64,000 nucleotides of DNA, from assembly GCA_002310055.1 (NCBI GenBank), contig DBXS01000020.1:69450-133449 (forward strand), read 5' to 3'. Every line of letters begins with the position of its first letter. The stretch's first letter is position 1. This DNA comes from Clostridiales bacterium UBA1206. GTDB lineage: Bacteria > Bacillota > Clostridia > Oscillospirales > CAG-382. The notes under the pieces were generated by a model. That model was given only the letters and a program-made list of their open reading frames with translations, made no database searches and was not told where the DNA came from. Below are positions 33,242 to 42,443 of this stretch, piece by piece. Both the position numbers and the translations under genes were made by a program.

Positions 33242-35632
33242 TTATTCGTACGCGATTATTTCTATTTCGTCGGTGAAGAACCAGCCTATGCAGCTCACGC
33301 TTATCTTGACGAACCGCGCCGAAGCCGATTCGTCAAGCTCCAGCGTCAGCCGCTTTATATAGAGCGAGCCCGTGCCTTCGTCGGCGCACGCGAGCTTGCC
33401 GGCGGGGTCGAAACTGACGCCGTCTTCCGAAACGAAGACTTCAAAATACCGCGGTTCCATAACGGCGCCGTAGCCGCCGCCCAGCGCTTCCACAACTATA
33501 TCGCCTATGTTGTGAGTTACTTCGCCAAGGTCTATCGTCACTTCAAAGTTCGGGCCGTTGTACCCCTGCCACGCCGGGTCGGAAAAGCTCTTTCCGCCGT
33601 GTCTGCCGTCGGTGAGCTCCGTGCCGGTATCGGCGTTGTCGTGCGTGGCGGCGGTTGCAACGTAGCTCTTGCCCAATGCGACGTTCACGCCCTGTTTCGT
33701 ACGGTCCACCGGACCGCCGCCCTTTACGGGCGTCCCGTCTTTTTCAAACCGCAAAGCGCCGGTTGAATCGGACGAACAGTCGTACACCGTCACCGAAAAA
33801 GGCAGGTCCGGCGTTTCGTTGGGGAGCGTGAGATAGCTCACGCCGCCCAGCGTGCGGATAAGCCGCTTGTTGTACCAGCGCTCTTCGCCGCCGCGCAGTA
33901 TCTTCACCGCCTGCACGCCGTAAGTCGGGGTGGGGAGGAAGACGGTCAGCGTTTCGTCCGTGACTTTTACCTGCGCGTTTGCGGGCAGGTCTTCCGCCGG
34001 GATATTACCGGTGTTGAGGTAGTATACGTAGTTTTTGTGGTAGTCTTCTATGTCGTTGTAGATGGTGTAGTTGGCAAAGAATTCCGGCATATACGCTTCG
34101 TAGGTGAAAGTGCACAGCGTGTCGGCGTACTTCGCGGCGGTGCGGATCTGTTTTATAAAACGGCTTACCGGCGCGGGGATATCGTCGTCGCCGCCCGTGA
34201 CGGACGAACCGAGTATGAAGTTTTCCAGATTCACCCAGAATTCCACGTTGTGCTTTTCGCATACCGCCGCCGCGGCGGAAAGATAGTCGCCGGCGTTCGC
34301 GGTGTTGAAATAGCCGCACCCCACGCCGTCCTGAGGGCAGTAGATTATCTGCTCCGCTTTTTCCACTTTGCCGAGTATTGTTTCAAGGTCTTTCTTCAGC
34401 TGAGCCGCGCTGCCTCCCCACGAAGTGCAGTAGGGCGACATCAGAAGCGGCAGCCCGGGGGTGAGCGCGTTTATGTTTTCTATTACGGTGTTCAGGATAT
34501 CGGCTATTTCGGTTTGGTGCGATTTATAATCGCCGTTGCTGAATTCGTGCGTCATATACCAGCCGCAGAAGACTTCCGGGTAGGGGACGCAATAGCGCGT
34601 GTAAAGCGACTGCAGCGCGGTCGCGTTCGCTTTCTTGAACTTTTCGGCGCTTCCGAAGATATCGTCGGCGGGATTCATTCCCATAAACACCTTCATCCCG
34701 CGCTTTTTAGCCTGGGCAAAAACGTGGTCCAGCGCGCTGTTCTGGTACACCGCGCCGTCGGCGCCGGCGCCGTGCAGGATGATGAGTCCGGTAATGCCGG
34801 CTTCTTCAAGCGTGTCGAAATAGCGCTCAGCCATTTCGTCGCTCGCACCGTACAGCGTCATGGTCGTTATCATACTGTAGGAAACGTGCGGCACCGTTAT
34901 TTCTTCGGGCGCGCGGCCGAATCCGTAGGTTCGCGCGGGGACGTTTTCGATAAACGAATCGTCGGCGTGCGCGTAGACCGCGGCTTCGGCAAACGCCGCC
35001 TTGTTTGCGCCCGTAGGCGTCACGCAAAAGCGCACGTAGCGCGCGTCGACCCCTTTACATTCGGCGCTGAGCGTGTATAACCTGCCCATAGCCGTCGCGG
35101 CGCGGGCGGGGAAACGCTGCTTTTCGCAAACGCAAGTGTAGTTTTCGTCTTCGCCCGCGGCGTATACCGAAAGCGACGCGATATCGGCGGTGTTCGCGGA
35201 ACGCACGGTCCAGAGCACGAACTGTTCGAGGTTTTGTTTGACTTCTCCCAGATCGAGCGTTATCTCAAACGCCTTGCCGGCGCTCTGGACGTAAAGTACG
35301 CCCGCGTCGTCGAGCTGGATCTCGTTTATGTTCCCGTCGGTCAGAAAACCCTCGCCGCCCGTGTTCTTTGCCGACACCGTGTACGCGGCGCCGCCCGAAA
35401 CGAGCGCGCGGCAGCCCGAAGCTTTTAAGTCTTCGTTGTATTCGTGTTCCGCCATGCTTTCCTCCGTTTCGCTCGCTTCTGCCGAAGATGCGGCTTCGCT
35501 TTCTTCGGCGGAGCTTTCTTCCTGCGCCGGACTTTCCGTGTTTTCTTCCGCGCCGCACGCGCAAAGCAGCAAAAGCACGGCGGCAAGCAGCGCGCAAAGG
35601 GCGCGCAAAGAGCGTGATGATACGTGTTCCAT
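33242..35632 (-). CDS. DUF4434 glycoside-hydrolase-like lipoprotein with two discoidin domains
   Basis: A 796-residue lipoprotein: lipobox LCAC at about residue 26, Glu/Ser linker, F5/8 type C-like domain (about 75-230, FEITLDLGEVKQNLEQFVLW, YVRFCVTPTG), DUF4434 TIM-barrel-like domain (about 245-560, MITTMTLYGASDEMAERY, GITGLIILHGAGADGAV, VFCGWYMTHEFS, LLMSPYCTSWGGSAAQL, VEFWVNLENF) and a C-terminal F5/8 domain (about 650-796, FEVTIDLGEVTHNIGDIVVE). DUF4434 proteins resemble glycoside hydrolases; acidic residues in the conserved strands are candidates for catalysis. The substrate is unknown. ATG 35632 has GGAG about 10 bases upstream. A related protein is encoded at 55119-56561. Confidence 0.85.
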   Translation of the reverse strand: MEHVSSRSLRALCALLAAVLLLLCACGAEENTESPAQEESSAEESEAASSAEASETEESMAEHEYNEDLKASGCRALVSGGAAYTVSAKNTGGEGFLTDGNINEIQLDDAGVLYVQSAGKAFEITLDLGEVKQNLEQFVLWTVRSANTADIASLSVYAAGEDENYTCVCEKQRFPARAATAMGRLYTLSAECKGVDARYVRFCVTPTGANKAAFAEAAVYAHADDSFIENVPARTYGFGRAPEEITVPHVSYSMITTMTLYGASDEMAERYFDTLEEAGITGLIILHGAGADGAVYQNSALDHVFAQAKKRGMKVFMGMNPADDIFGSAEKFKKANATALQSLYTRYCVPYPEVFCGWYMTHEFSNGDYKSHQTEIADILNTVIENINALTPGLPLLMSPYCTSWGGSAAQLKKDLETILGKVEKAEQIIYCPQDGVGCGYFNTANAGDYLSAAAAVCEKHNVEFWVNLENFILGSSVTGGDDDIPAPVSRFIKQIRTAAKYADTLCTFTYEAYMPEFFANYTIYNDIEDYHKNYVYYLNTGNIPAEDLPANAQVKVTDETLTVFLPTPTYGVQAVKILRGGEERWYNKRLIRTLGGVSYLTLPNETPDLPFSVTVYDCSSDSTGALRFEKDGTPVKGGGPVDRTKQGVNVALGKSYVATAATHDNADTGTELTDGRHGGKSFSDPAWQGYNGPNFEVTIDLGEVTHNIGDIVVEALGGGYGAVMEPRYFEVFVSEDGVSFDPAGKLACADEGTGSLYIKRLTLELDESASARFVKISVSCIGWFFTDEIEIIAYE

Positions 35633-35660
35633 ATGCCTTTTTCTCCGATTTTTCGCGTAT

Positions 35661-35892
35661 TTCCGCAAATAAAGCCCGTCCGGCGCGCGGAAGGACCGTG
35701 AACGAAACCCTGCTTGTGCAGGACGGTGCGCTCTCCGCCTGTTTGCGCTTCCAACGTCCGTGCGCGGGGTGCGCCGCAAGCGGCTTGAACAGCCCGCGTC
35801 GGGAGGCCTGCATCCCCAAAGCGGAATATGCGCTCCTTTTCGTATTTGTTGGGTTTTTAACGGTCCTTCCGCCCGCCGGACGGTTTGCGGAA
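35661..35892. ncRNA. Long hairpin element, candidate structured RNA
   Basis: The two ends pair: 35676-35699 with 35860-35883 (23 of 24 positions), extended outward by 35661-35669 with 35884-35892 (9 of 9) across a 6-base bulge and inward by AAACCC/GGGTTT. The central part can form further stems including a GCCGC/GCGGC hairpin. No gene fits the interval. The rod shape and length of about 210-230 bases recall 6S RNA, but no diagnostic sequence is recognised and the transcribed strand is not clear. Alternatives are a leader of the DUF4434 gene or a MITE-like inverted-repeat element. Confidence 0.5.
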
Positions 35893-35902
35893 GGTTATTC
35901 TT

Positions 35903-36202
35903 TTATTCTTCGCTTTCTTCTTCGTCGTCGAACGCGTCGTCCATATCGATCTCGTCCATATACTCTTCTTCAAACGCTTCGGCGGCTTTTTCAAATTCGT
36001 CGTCATCGTCTATGGTGACGAGCGTCTCTTCGCCGTCTTCGTCGGTCTCCACGCGCAGGATGACGTATTCGCCCTCCTCGTTTTCGCAGGGCTCGAACGC
36101 CACGTAGGTCTTGCCGTCCAGTTCGAGGTCGCCTATCACGTAGAATTCGGTCTCGTTGCCTTCTTCGTCGGTCAAAGTTATTCTTTCATCGTCGCGGTCC
36201 AT
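35903..36202 (-). CDS. DUF1292 family protein (YrzB-like)
   Basis: A 99-residue, very acidic cytoplasmic protein. ITLTDEEGNETEFYVIGDLE, YVAFEPCENEEGEYVILRVE and LVTIDDDDEFEKAAEAFEE are the conserved DUF1292 blocks. In Bacilli the gene lies in the yrzL-yrrK-yrzB group; here it stands alone. Function unknown. ATG follows CGGAGG, and a good promoter lies upstream. Confidence 0.92.
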   Translation of the reverse strand: MDRDDERITLTDEEGNETEFYVIGDLELDGKTYVAFEPCENEEGEYVILRVETDEDGEETLVTIDDDDEFEKAAEAFEEEYMDEIDMDDAFDDEEESEE

Positions 36203-36243
36203 TATGTGTTCCTCCGTTGTAATTTTTCTTTCCGGTCAAGCTT

Positions 36244-36272
36244 ATTTTATCATACGCGCCGCCCCGTGTCAA
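36244..36272 (-). promoter_or_regulatory. Promoter of the DUF1292 gene
   Basis: Minus strand TTGACA (36267-36272), 17 bases, TAAAAT (36244-36249), leader about 35 bases. Confidence 0.8.
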
Positions 36273-36367
36273 GTGCGACTCGGCGCAAAAACGCCCTTTT
36301 GGGGACGGCGTTCGGCAAATATTCACAAACAAATTACCTAAAATTTGTTAAAATCTTTCAAAACACC

Positions 36368-36396
36368 TTGAAAATTGAGTTTTTTTATAGTATTAT
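36368..36396 (+). promoter_or_regulatory. Promoter of the PucR-ftsEX gene cluster
   Basis: TTGAAA (36368-36373), 17 bases, TATTAT (36391-36396), in an AT-rich region; leader about 68 bases to ATG 36471. Confidence 0.72.
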
Positions 36397-36470
36397 TAAT
36401 ATAGATTTTTATCACTATACGGATTTTTGATTTTTTGCGACGCGAGACAACAGAAAGATGAGGTAAAACC

Positions 36471-37556
36471 ATGTCCAACAAACTGTTCCAAAGCATGATC
36501 TACCAGATGAAAGACACCACCGACCGTATGATCGGCGTAGTGGATGAAAGCGGCACCGTGGTGGCGTGCAGCCAGCTTTCGCATATAGGCGAAAACCGGC
36601 CCGAGGTCGCCGACGAGATCGCCTACACTTTTGACACCGTAGTCATCAACGGCTTCACCTACAAGACCATCGGCTCGCATACGCGTTCCGAATTCGCCGC
36701 TTTTGCCGAAGGCGAGGACGCCGTGAGCAAGAGCATCGCGTCCATTATTTCGGTCTCGCTCACCACGTTCAAGAGCCTTTACGACGAAAAGTACGACAAA
36801 GGCAATTTCGTAAAGAATATCATACTCGATAACATCCTCCCCGGCGATATCTACATCAAAGCCAAAGAGCTCAGGTTCGACAACGAGATCAACCGCGTGG
36901 TCTACCTTATAAGGTTCCACAACAAGGGCGAGGTCGTGCCGTTCGACGTGGTGCAGAACATATTCCCCGACAAATCGCGCGATTACGTCATATCCATAAG
37001 CGAATCCGATATAGTGCTCGTCAAGGAACTCAAGACCGCCGCCGAGAACCGCTCCATAGAAGCGTACGCGCGTTCCATCGCCGACACCGCCTCGTCCGAA
37101 TTCTTCTACCGCGTCACGGTGGGCATAGGCTCGGTCGTTTCCAACGTAAAAGAGCTCGCGCGCTCGTACAAGGACGCGCAGATAGCGCTGGAAGTCGGCA
37201 AGGTGTTCGACACCGAAAAGAACGTCATCAATTACGAAAATCTCGGCATAGCCCGCCTTATCTATCAGCTCCCCGCAACGCTGTGCGAAATGTTCCTGCA
37301 GGAAGTGTTCAAGCGCGGCTCGCTCGAGACGCTGGATAACGAGATGCTTATGACGATCCAGGCGTTTTTCGAAAACAACCTGAACGTTTCCGAAACCAGC
37401 CGCAAGCTTTTCTGTCACCGCAACACGCTCGTGTACAGGCTTGAAAAGATCAAAAAGCTCACCGGACTCGACTTGCGCGAATTCGACCACGCCATAACGT
37501 TCAAGGTGGCGCTGATGGTCAAAAAGTATATCGCTTCCAAGCCCTCGCTTTACTGA
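36471..37556 (+). CDS. PucR/CdaR-type transcriptional regulator
   Basis: A 361-residue cytoplasmic protein. N-terminal sensor of the sugar-diacid or PAS kind (residues 8-130, DTTDRMIGVVDESGTVVACS and ASIISVSLTTF), a GGDEF-like middle (about 165-280, VGIGSVVSNVKELARSYKDA) and a C-terminal PucR helix-turn-helix (about 300-355, ETSRKLFCHRNTLVYRLEKI), which binds DNA. ATG follows GATGAGG. It lies 23 bases before ftsE, so it may control the division and wall-hydrolase genes that follow or simply share their transcript. Confidence 0.87.
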   Translation: MSNKLFQSMIYQMKDTTDRMIGVVDESGTVVACSQLSHIGENRPEVADEIAYTFDTVVINGFTYKTIGSHTRSEFAAFAEGEDAVSKSIASIISVSLTTFKSLYDEKYDKGNFVKNIILDNILPGDIYIKAKELRFDNEINRVVYLIRFHNKGEVVPFDVVQNIFPDKSRDYVISISESDIVLVKELKTAAENRSIEAYARSIADTASSEFFYRVTVGIGSVVSNVKELARSYKDAQIALEVGKVFDTEKNVINYENLGIARLIYQLPATLCEMFLQEVFKRGSLETLDNEMLMTIQAFFENNLNVSETSRKLFCHRNTLVYRLEKIKKLTGLDLREFDHAITFKVALMVKKYIASKPSLY

Positions 37557-37579
37557 AAATAAACAAAGGACAGGCTGTT

Positions 37580-38257
37580 ATGATAGAATTTCAGAACGTA
37601 TCGATGGTATATCCCAACGGGACCGTCGCATTGAGGAACGTCAATCTCACCGTCGAAGACGGCGAATTCGTCTTCGTGGTGGGCCATTCGGGCGCCGGCA
37701 AGACCACGCTGACCAAGCTGCTTATGTGCGAAGAGCGCGTTTCCGGCGGCAGACTCACCGTGGGCAAATTCAAGCTCGAAAAGCTCCCCAAGCGCAAGAT
37801 CCCGTATCTGCGCCGAACTATGGGCGTGGTGTTCCAGGATTTCAGGCTTTTCGATAACAAGACCGTTTACGAAAACGTCGCTTTCGCATTGCGCGTCATC
37901 GGCGAAAGACCTTCCATAATCAAGAAAAAAGTGCCCGCGTTCTTAAACCTCGTCGAACTCACCGACAAGGCGGAATGCTTCCCGGACGAGCTTTCGGGCG
38001 GCGAAAAGCAGCGCGTGGCGTTTGCGCGCGCGCTGGTCAACAACCCCGAAATGATCATCGCCGACGAGCCCACCGGCAACGTCGACCCCAAGATGTCCGA
38101 AGAACTCATCGACCTTCTTATGCGCGTCAACAAGCTGGGCAAGACGGTCATAGTGGTCACTCACGAAAAAGCGCTGGTCGACCATTATAAAAAGCGCGTC
38201 GTCACCATCCAGGGCGGCGAAGTCACGTCCGACAGAGCGGGAGGGTACGAAGAATGA
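37580..38257 (+). CDS. ftsE: Cell-division ATPase FtsE
   Basis: A 225-residue ABC ATPase that with FtsX activates peptidoglycan hydrolases at the septum or during elongation. Walker A GHSGAGKTTL, Q-loop VFQDFRLF, signature LSGGEKQR, Walker B MIIADEPTGNVD and H-loop VVTHE are complete, and YPNGTVALRNVNL is typical of FtsE. Stop overlaps the ftsX start (ATGA). The M23 hydrolase two genes on is the likely target. Confidence 0.97.
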   Translation: MIEFQNVSMVYPNGTVALRNVNLTVEDGEFVFVVGHSGAGKTTLTKLLMCEERVSGGRLTVGKFKLEKLPKRKIPYLRRTMGVVFQDFRLFDNKTVYENVAFALRVIGERPSIIKKKVPAFLNLVELTDKAECFPDELSGGEKQRVAFARALVNNPEMIIADEPTGNVDPKMSEELIDLLMRVNKLGKTVIVVTHEKALVDHYKKRVVTIQGGEVTSDRAGGYEE

Positions 38258-39228
38258 AAATGATACGCAATTTCTTTTACCTCATAGGGCAGGGGTTCGT
38301 GGGCGTGTTCCGCAATTCCATAATGTCTACCGCCTCGGTGCTCATCCTCGTCTGCTGTATGCTCATCATCGGCACGTTTTCGCTGGTGATATCGGGACTC
38401 AACCAGAGCCTGGAGCAGGTAAAAGACTTAAACGTCATAATGGCGTATATTTCGGCTTCCGCCGACGAAAAAGAAATAGCCGATATGCAAAAGAGCATAA
38501 GCGAATATTCCGCGGGCGTCACCTGCGTGTTCGTCAGCAAGGAAGAAGCGCTCGAGCGGCTCAGAGAAGATTTCGGCGACGACGTTTATCTCGCCCCGTA
38601 TTTCGAACCCTCCGGCGAGGAGGAGGAAAGCGGCGTCACGCACGCCACGCGCGCCAACCCGCTGCCCGATTCGTTCGAGATCACGTTCGAAAACGACGTC
38701 CAGGCCGAAGCGCTCAACAACTTTGTGTGCAACCTCAAAATAGAAGTGATGAACCCCAACGGCGTGAGGGAGACCGTCCCCGGCATAACCGACACCCGCC
38801 ACCGCATAGGCCTTGTCGAAAAATTCAGCAACGCCAGAAAAGGTCTGATCGTGCTCGCCGGCCTGCTTATGGCGGTGCTGCTCGTCGTTTCGCTGTTCGT
38901 CATAATGAACACCGTGCGGCTCGGTATGTTCGCCCGCCGCGAGGAGATCGCGGTGATGCGCTACGTCGGCGCCACCAAGACGTTCGTCGTTATGCCGTTC
39001 ATAGTCGAAGGCATAATCATCGGTCTCACCGCCGCGGTGCTGGCGTTTATAGTCCAGTATTACCTTTACACTTACGTCATAACCGATATCGCGTTGAATT
39101 ACGGCCTGGGCACTCTCGCGCCGTTCGGCGGATTTGCCAAGTACATAGCCGCCGCGTTCCTGGGCGTGGGTCTGTTCGCGGGCGTGATCGCCAGCGGCAT
39201 CTCGGTCAAGCGCTATCTCAACGCTTAA
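38254..39228 (+). CDS. ftsX: Cell-division permease-like protein FtsX
   Basis: A 324-residue membrane protein: one N-terminal segment (about 22-47), a large extracytoplasmic domain (about 50-185), and three C-terminal segments (about 190-320) with the FtsX/MacB-like core RREEIAVMRYVGATKTFVVMP. It transmits FtsE ATP hydrolysis to a wall hydrolase outside. The external domain has an acidic insert GEEEESG. ATG overlaps the ftsE stop. Confidence 0.95.
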   Translation: MKMIRNFFYLIGQGFVGVFRNSIMSTASVLILVCCMLIIGTFSLVISGLNQSLEQVKDLNVIMAYISASADEKEIADMQKSISEYSAGVTCVFVSKEEALERLREDFGDDVYLAPYFEPSGEEEESGVTHATRANPLPDSFEITFENDVQAEALNNFVCNLKIEVMNPNGVRETVPGITDTRHRIGLVEKFSNARKGLIVLAGLLMAVLLVVSLFVIMNTVRLGMFARREEIAVMRYVGATKTFVVMPFIVEGIIIGLTAAVLAFIVQYYLYTYVITDIALNYGLGTLAPFGGFAKYIAAAFLGVGLFAGVIASGISVKRYLNA

Positions 39229-39252
39229 AGCTTTTTTAGGAGGTAAACGTTC

Positions 39253-40494
39253 ATGAAAAAGCAAATATCGCTCGTGCTTTCGCTCGTTATGGTCATAGCC
39301 TTCTGTCTCATAGCGTTTTCCAACGTCGCTCCGCACGCGGACGCCAAGGAGACCACTATCGGCGAAGACCAGGAAGAACTGCGCCGTCTTACCAAGGAGC
39401 TGGAAGCCATAAAGCAAAAGCGTGACGAAAGCAAAAAAGCGGCTCAGGACGCGCAGAAACAGTACGCCGGCACCGAAAAAGAGATGGATATCATCCAGTC
39501 GGAGATCGACGAGCTGACTCTCGAACAGAATCAGACCGAAATGATCATCGCCGGTTACGAAAGCGTCATCCAGCGCCTCAAAGACAGCATCGGCGAGCAG
39601 ACCGTGCGTATAAACGACCTTTACGAATTGTACGACAATATTCTGATAAACTATTATAAGTACGGCAAGCCGAGCGATCTCGAACTGATGGCTTCGTCGG
39701 ACTCGCTTTCGGAATATCTCACCAAAAAGGACTACGTGGGATACATTCTCGAAAGTATGAAACAGAAAGAGCTCGAGATCGAAGCCGCCACCACCGACCT
39801 CGAAAACACCTACGCCGAGATCACCAAATCGTATAAATATCTCGACCAGTACAACGAAGACATCCAGAATATGCTGGACGAGCAGCAGCTGCTGCTCGAA
39901 GAGCTCAACACCAAGCTCGGCGAATACGTCAGCGACGTCACGCTCAGCGAAAAAGAAGCGCAGAACTACGCCGACCGTCAGGCGGCGCTGCAGAAGAAGA
40001 TCGACGCGCTCAACAAGCAGATAGAAGAAAAGAAAGCGTACATAGATCCTTCGTTCTGCTGGCCTATCGACAGCGTTTACTGGAAGAACTGCTACATAAG
40101 CAGCGGCTACGGCACGCGCCGCGACCCGTTCACCGGCGAGCTGCGCACCCATAAGGGAGTCGATATCGCGGCTCCGTACGGAACGCCCGTCCAGGTCGTC
40201 AAGAGCGGCGTGGTCGTGGAAAGCACCGATCACGGCGGCAGCGCCGGCATCTGGATCAAGGTGCAGCATTACGACGGTTCGTATACTTCGTACCATCATC
40301 TTTCCAAGCGCCTGGTCAACGTGGGCGCCAAAGTCATACAGGGGCAGATCATAGGCAAGGTCGGCTCCACCGGCCGTTCCACCGGCAACCATCTGCATTT
40401 CCAGGTATACGAGGGCAGCGAGGTAGTCAACCCCAAGAAATATCTCGATAAATACATACTCAAAGCGCTCGACATACACCATTATTTCGACTGA
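39253..40494 (+). CDS. Secreted coiled-coil M23 peptidase, FtsEX partner
   Basis: A 413-residue exported protein: signal peptide (1-31), two long coiled-coil stretches (about 38-115 and 165-260, rich in Glu, Lys, Gln) and a C-terminal LytM/M23 domain (about 290-400). Zinc motifs are HKGVDIA (HxxxD) and HLHF (HxH); YHHLS provides the further active-site His. The architecture is that of EnvC and PcsB-like hydrolase regulators that bind FtsX; here the LytM site is intact, so it should cut peptidoglycan itself. ATG follows AGGAGG. It lies 24 bases after ftsX. Confidence 0.93.
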   Translation: MKKQISLVLSLVMVIAFCLIAFSNVAPHADAKETTIGEDQEELRRLTKELEAIKQKRDESKKAAQDAQKQYAGTEKEMDIIQSEIDELTLEQNQTEMIIAGYESVIQRLKDSIGEQTVRINDLYELYDNILINYYKYGKPSDLELMASSDSLSEYLTKKDYVGYILESMKQKELEIEAATTDLENTYAEITKSYKYLDQYNEDIQNMLDEQQLLLEELNTKLGEYVSDVTLSEKEAQNYADRQAALQKKIDALNKQIEEKKAYIDPSFCWPIDSVYWKNCYISSGYGTRRDPFTGELRTHKGVDIAAPYGTPVQVVKSGVVVESTDHGGSAGIWIKVQHYDGSYTSYHHLSKRLVNVGAKVIQGQIIGKVGSTGRSTGNHLHFQVYEGSEVVNPKKYLDKYILKALDIHHYFD

Positions 40495-40516
40495 TTTTCA
40501 AGGACGTGTTCTTAAT

Positions 40517-41914
40517 ATGACAAAACCCAGAATAAGCATTATTGCGGCGATCATACTGTGTCTTGCCGTGGGCTGCGCGGCGTTCGTCGCCGCCGCAAGC
40601 ATAAAATCGGTGCAGTACGAAGAAAAACTCGACGCCGCCGAGACCGAAAACGCTTCGCTCGCGGCGGAAAACACCGCGCTGCGCACCGAACTCGACACTC
40701 TGCGCTCCGTCACGGGCGATATCGACGAAGAACGGCTCGACGCGGTCAACGCCGCCAAACAGCTGGTCGCCGAGGCGCGCCGCACGGTGGAAACGCTTTA
40801 CGTCTTCAAAGACGATTCGCCTTTCGCCATAGACCAGGCGGAGGTCGAAAAAGCGCTCGAAGAAGCGAGCGCCCGGCTTCTGAAAGACACTTCGGTCCCC
40901 GTGGAAGAAATAAAAGACGAACTGCTTTACGCCTATTTCAACGCCATCAGCGATCCGTTCACTATGTACCACACCAAGGCGGACATGGAAGAGCTCGCCG
41001 AACAGAGCGCGGGCCGTCTTTACGGCATAGGCGTGTATATCTATTTTGACGAAGACACTTCGTCGCTCTATATCGAGCGCGTCATGCCCGGGTCTCCCGC
41101 TGAAAAAGCCGGACTTAAGATAGGCGACCGCATAAAGAGCATAGAGGACGTAGAAGTCTCGGTCGAGACCTACGACGAATGCGTCAATTCCGTGGCGGGC
41201 GAGCTGGGCACCGAAGTCAAGCTCGTAATAGAACGCGGCGGCGAAACGCTCACCATAAGACCCGTGCGCGGCGAAGTCCGCACCTGCTCGGTGTATACCG
41301 ATTACGTCGGCGATTACGCTCTCATAAACATAAAAGAGTTTTCGGGCCATGTGGTCGAGGATTTCAAAGCGGCGCTTGAAGAAGCCGAATCCAAAAACGT
41401 AAAGGGATACATTTTCGACGTGCGCGACAATCCCGGCGGCGACCTGGGCATAATATGTGAAGTGCTCGATATGCTGCTGCCCGAAGGCCCCATCGTCACC
41501 ATAGTCCAGTACAACGGGCAGATCTACGAAGAAAAATCCGATTCCGCGTGTCTGGATAAACCCGTCGTCGTGCTCTGCAACGGCAACACCGCATCCGCGG
41601 GCGAGCTGTTCACCAGCGCGCTGCAGAATTACGCGCACGAAGGCAAAAACGTCGCCTGCGTCATAGGCGAGACCACCTACGGCAAAGGCACCATGCAGCA
41701 GATCTACTATCTTTCCGACCGCAGCGGTTTCCGCGTTTCGATGGCGTATTACAATCCGCCTTTCGGCGAAAACTACCATCTCAAAGGCGTCAAGCCCGAT
41801 ATCGAAGTCGAGCAGAGTCTCACCGTTACCGCTCATCCGTTCCTGCGCGGCACCGACGACGACCTGCAGTATCTGGCGGCGCTCGAATGGCTTAACGGCG
41901 TAGTAAATCAATAA
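40517..41914 (+). CDS. ctpA: S41 C-terminal processing protease (CtpA/CtpB type)
   Basis: A 465-residue membrane-anchored serine protease acting outside the membrane. N-terminal membrane segment (8-31), coiled-coil-like helix, PDZ domain (about 165-255, GIGVYIYFDEDTSSLYIERV, GSPAEKAGLKIGDRIKSIE) and the S41 domain. The catalytic dyad is Ser in NGNTASAGE and Lys in TTYGKGT. The last gene of the ftsEX-M23 group, it may process that hydrolase or its substrates, as CtpB acts on extracytoplasmic regulators in Bacillus. ATG has only a weak ribosome site (AAGGA). Confidence 0.93.
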   Translation: MTKPRISIIAAIILCLAVGCAAFVAAASIKSVQYEEKLDAAETENASLAAENTALRTELDTLRSVTGDIDEERLDAVNAAKQLVAEARRTVETLYVFKDDSPFAIDQAEVEKALEEASARLLKDTSVPVEEIKDELLYAYFNAISDPFTMYHTKADMEELAEQSAGRLYGIGVYIYFDEDTSSLYIERVMPGSPAEKAGLKIGDRIKSIEDVEVSVETYDECVNSVAGELGTEVKLVIERGGETLTIRPVRGEVRTCSVYTDYVGDYALINIKEFSGHVVEDFKAALEEAESKNVKGYIFDVRDNPGGDLGIICEVLDMLLPEGPIVTIVQYNGQIYEEKSDSACLDKPVVVLCNGNTASAGELFTSALQNYAHEGKNVACVIGETTYGKGTMQQIYYLSDRSGFRVSMAYYNPPFGENYHLKGVKPDIEVEQSLTVTAHPFLRGTDDDLQYLAALEWLNGVVNQ

Positions 41915-41935
41915 TCATATACAGGAGAATTCACA

Positions 41936-42415
41936 ATGGCAAAACAGATTTTTGTTTCTAAAGAAGGGTACGCAAAGCTCCATTCCGAACTTGAATACCT
42001 CAAAACAGTCAAAAGAAAAGAAGTCGCTCAGGCAATAGCCAAGGCGCGCGCTTACGGCGACCTTTCGGAAAACAGCGAATACGACGAGGCGAAGAACGAG
42101 CAGGCGGAAGTCGAAAACCGCATAGCCAACCTCGAACAGACCATAGAAAACGCCGTCGTGCTCGACGACAGCGACGTAAAGACCGACAAGGTCAGCGTGG
42201 GCAACGTGGTCAAAATATACGATTACGAGCGCGAAAAAGAATCGGAATACCGCGTGGTCGGTTCCACCGAATCCGATCCTTTCGCCGTGCCCCAGTGCGT
42301 TTCGGACGATTCGCCCATAGGCAAAGCGCTCATAGGCGCCCGCAAAGGCGACACCGTCAATATCGAAACGCCCAAGGGCATCTACAGATGCACCGTGGTA
42401 TCCATTTCCAAGTAA
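41936..42415 (+). CDS. greA: Transcript cleavage factor GreA
   Basis: A 159-residue factor that rescues backtracked RNA polymerase. N-terminal coiled coil with the tip AYGDLSENSEYDEAK carrying the two acidic residues that place Mg in the polymerase active site, and a C-terminal FKBP-like domain (VSDDSPIGKALIGARKGDTV). Complete length. ATG follows CAGGAG. It lies 21 bases after ctpA and 28 before lysS. Confidence 0.97.
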   Translation: MAKQIFVSKEGYAKLHSELEYLKTVKRKEVAQAIAKARAYGDLSENSEYDEAKNEQAEVENRIANLEQTIENAVVLDDSDVKTDKVSVGNVVKIYDYEREKESEYRVVGSTESDPFAVPQCVSDDSPIGKALIGARKGDTVNIETPKGIYRCTVVSISK

Positions 42416-42443
42416 AACATTCAAAAAAAGGAGAATAATCATT

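Noticed and set aside
35683..35819. Protein frame MQASRRGLFKPLAAHPAHGR extending towards the DUF4434 gene
   Set aside because: Arg-rich, no ribosome site, and it lies inside the long inverted repeat.
38428..40482. 684-residue open frame on the minus strand
   Set aside because: Covers ftsX and the M23 gene in antisense; no ribosome site and no protein motifs.
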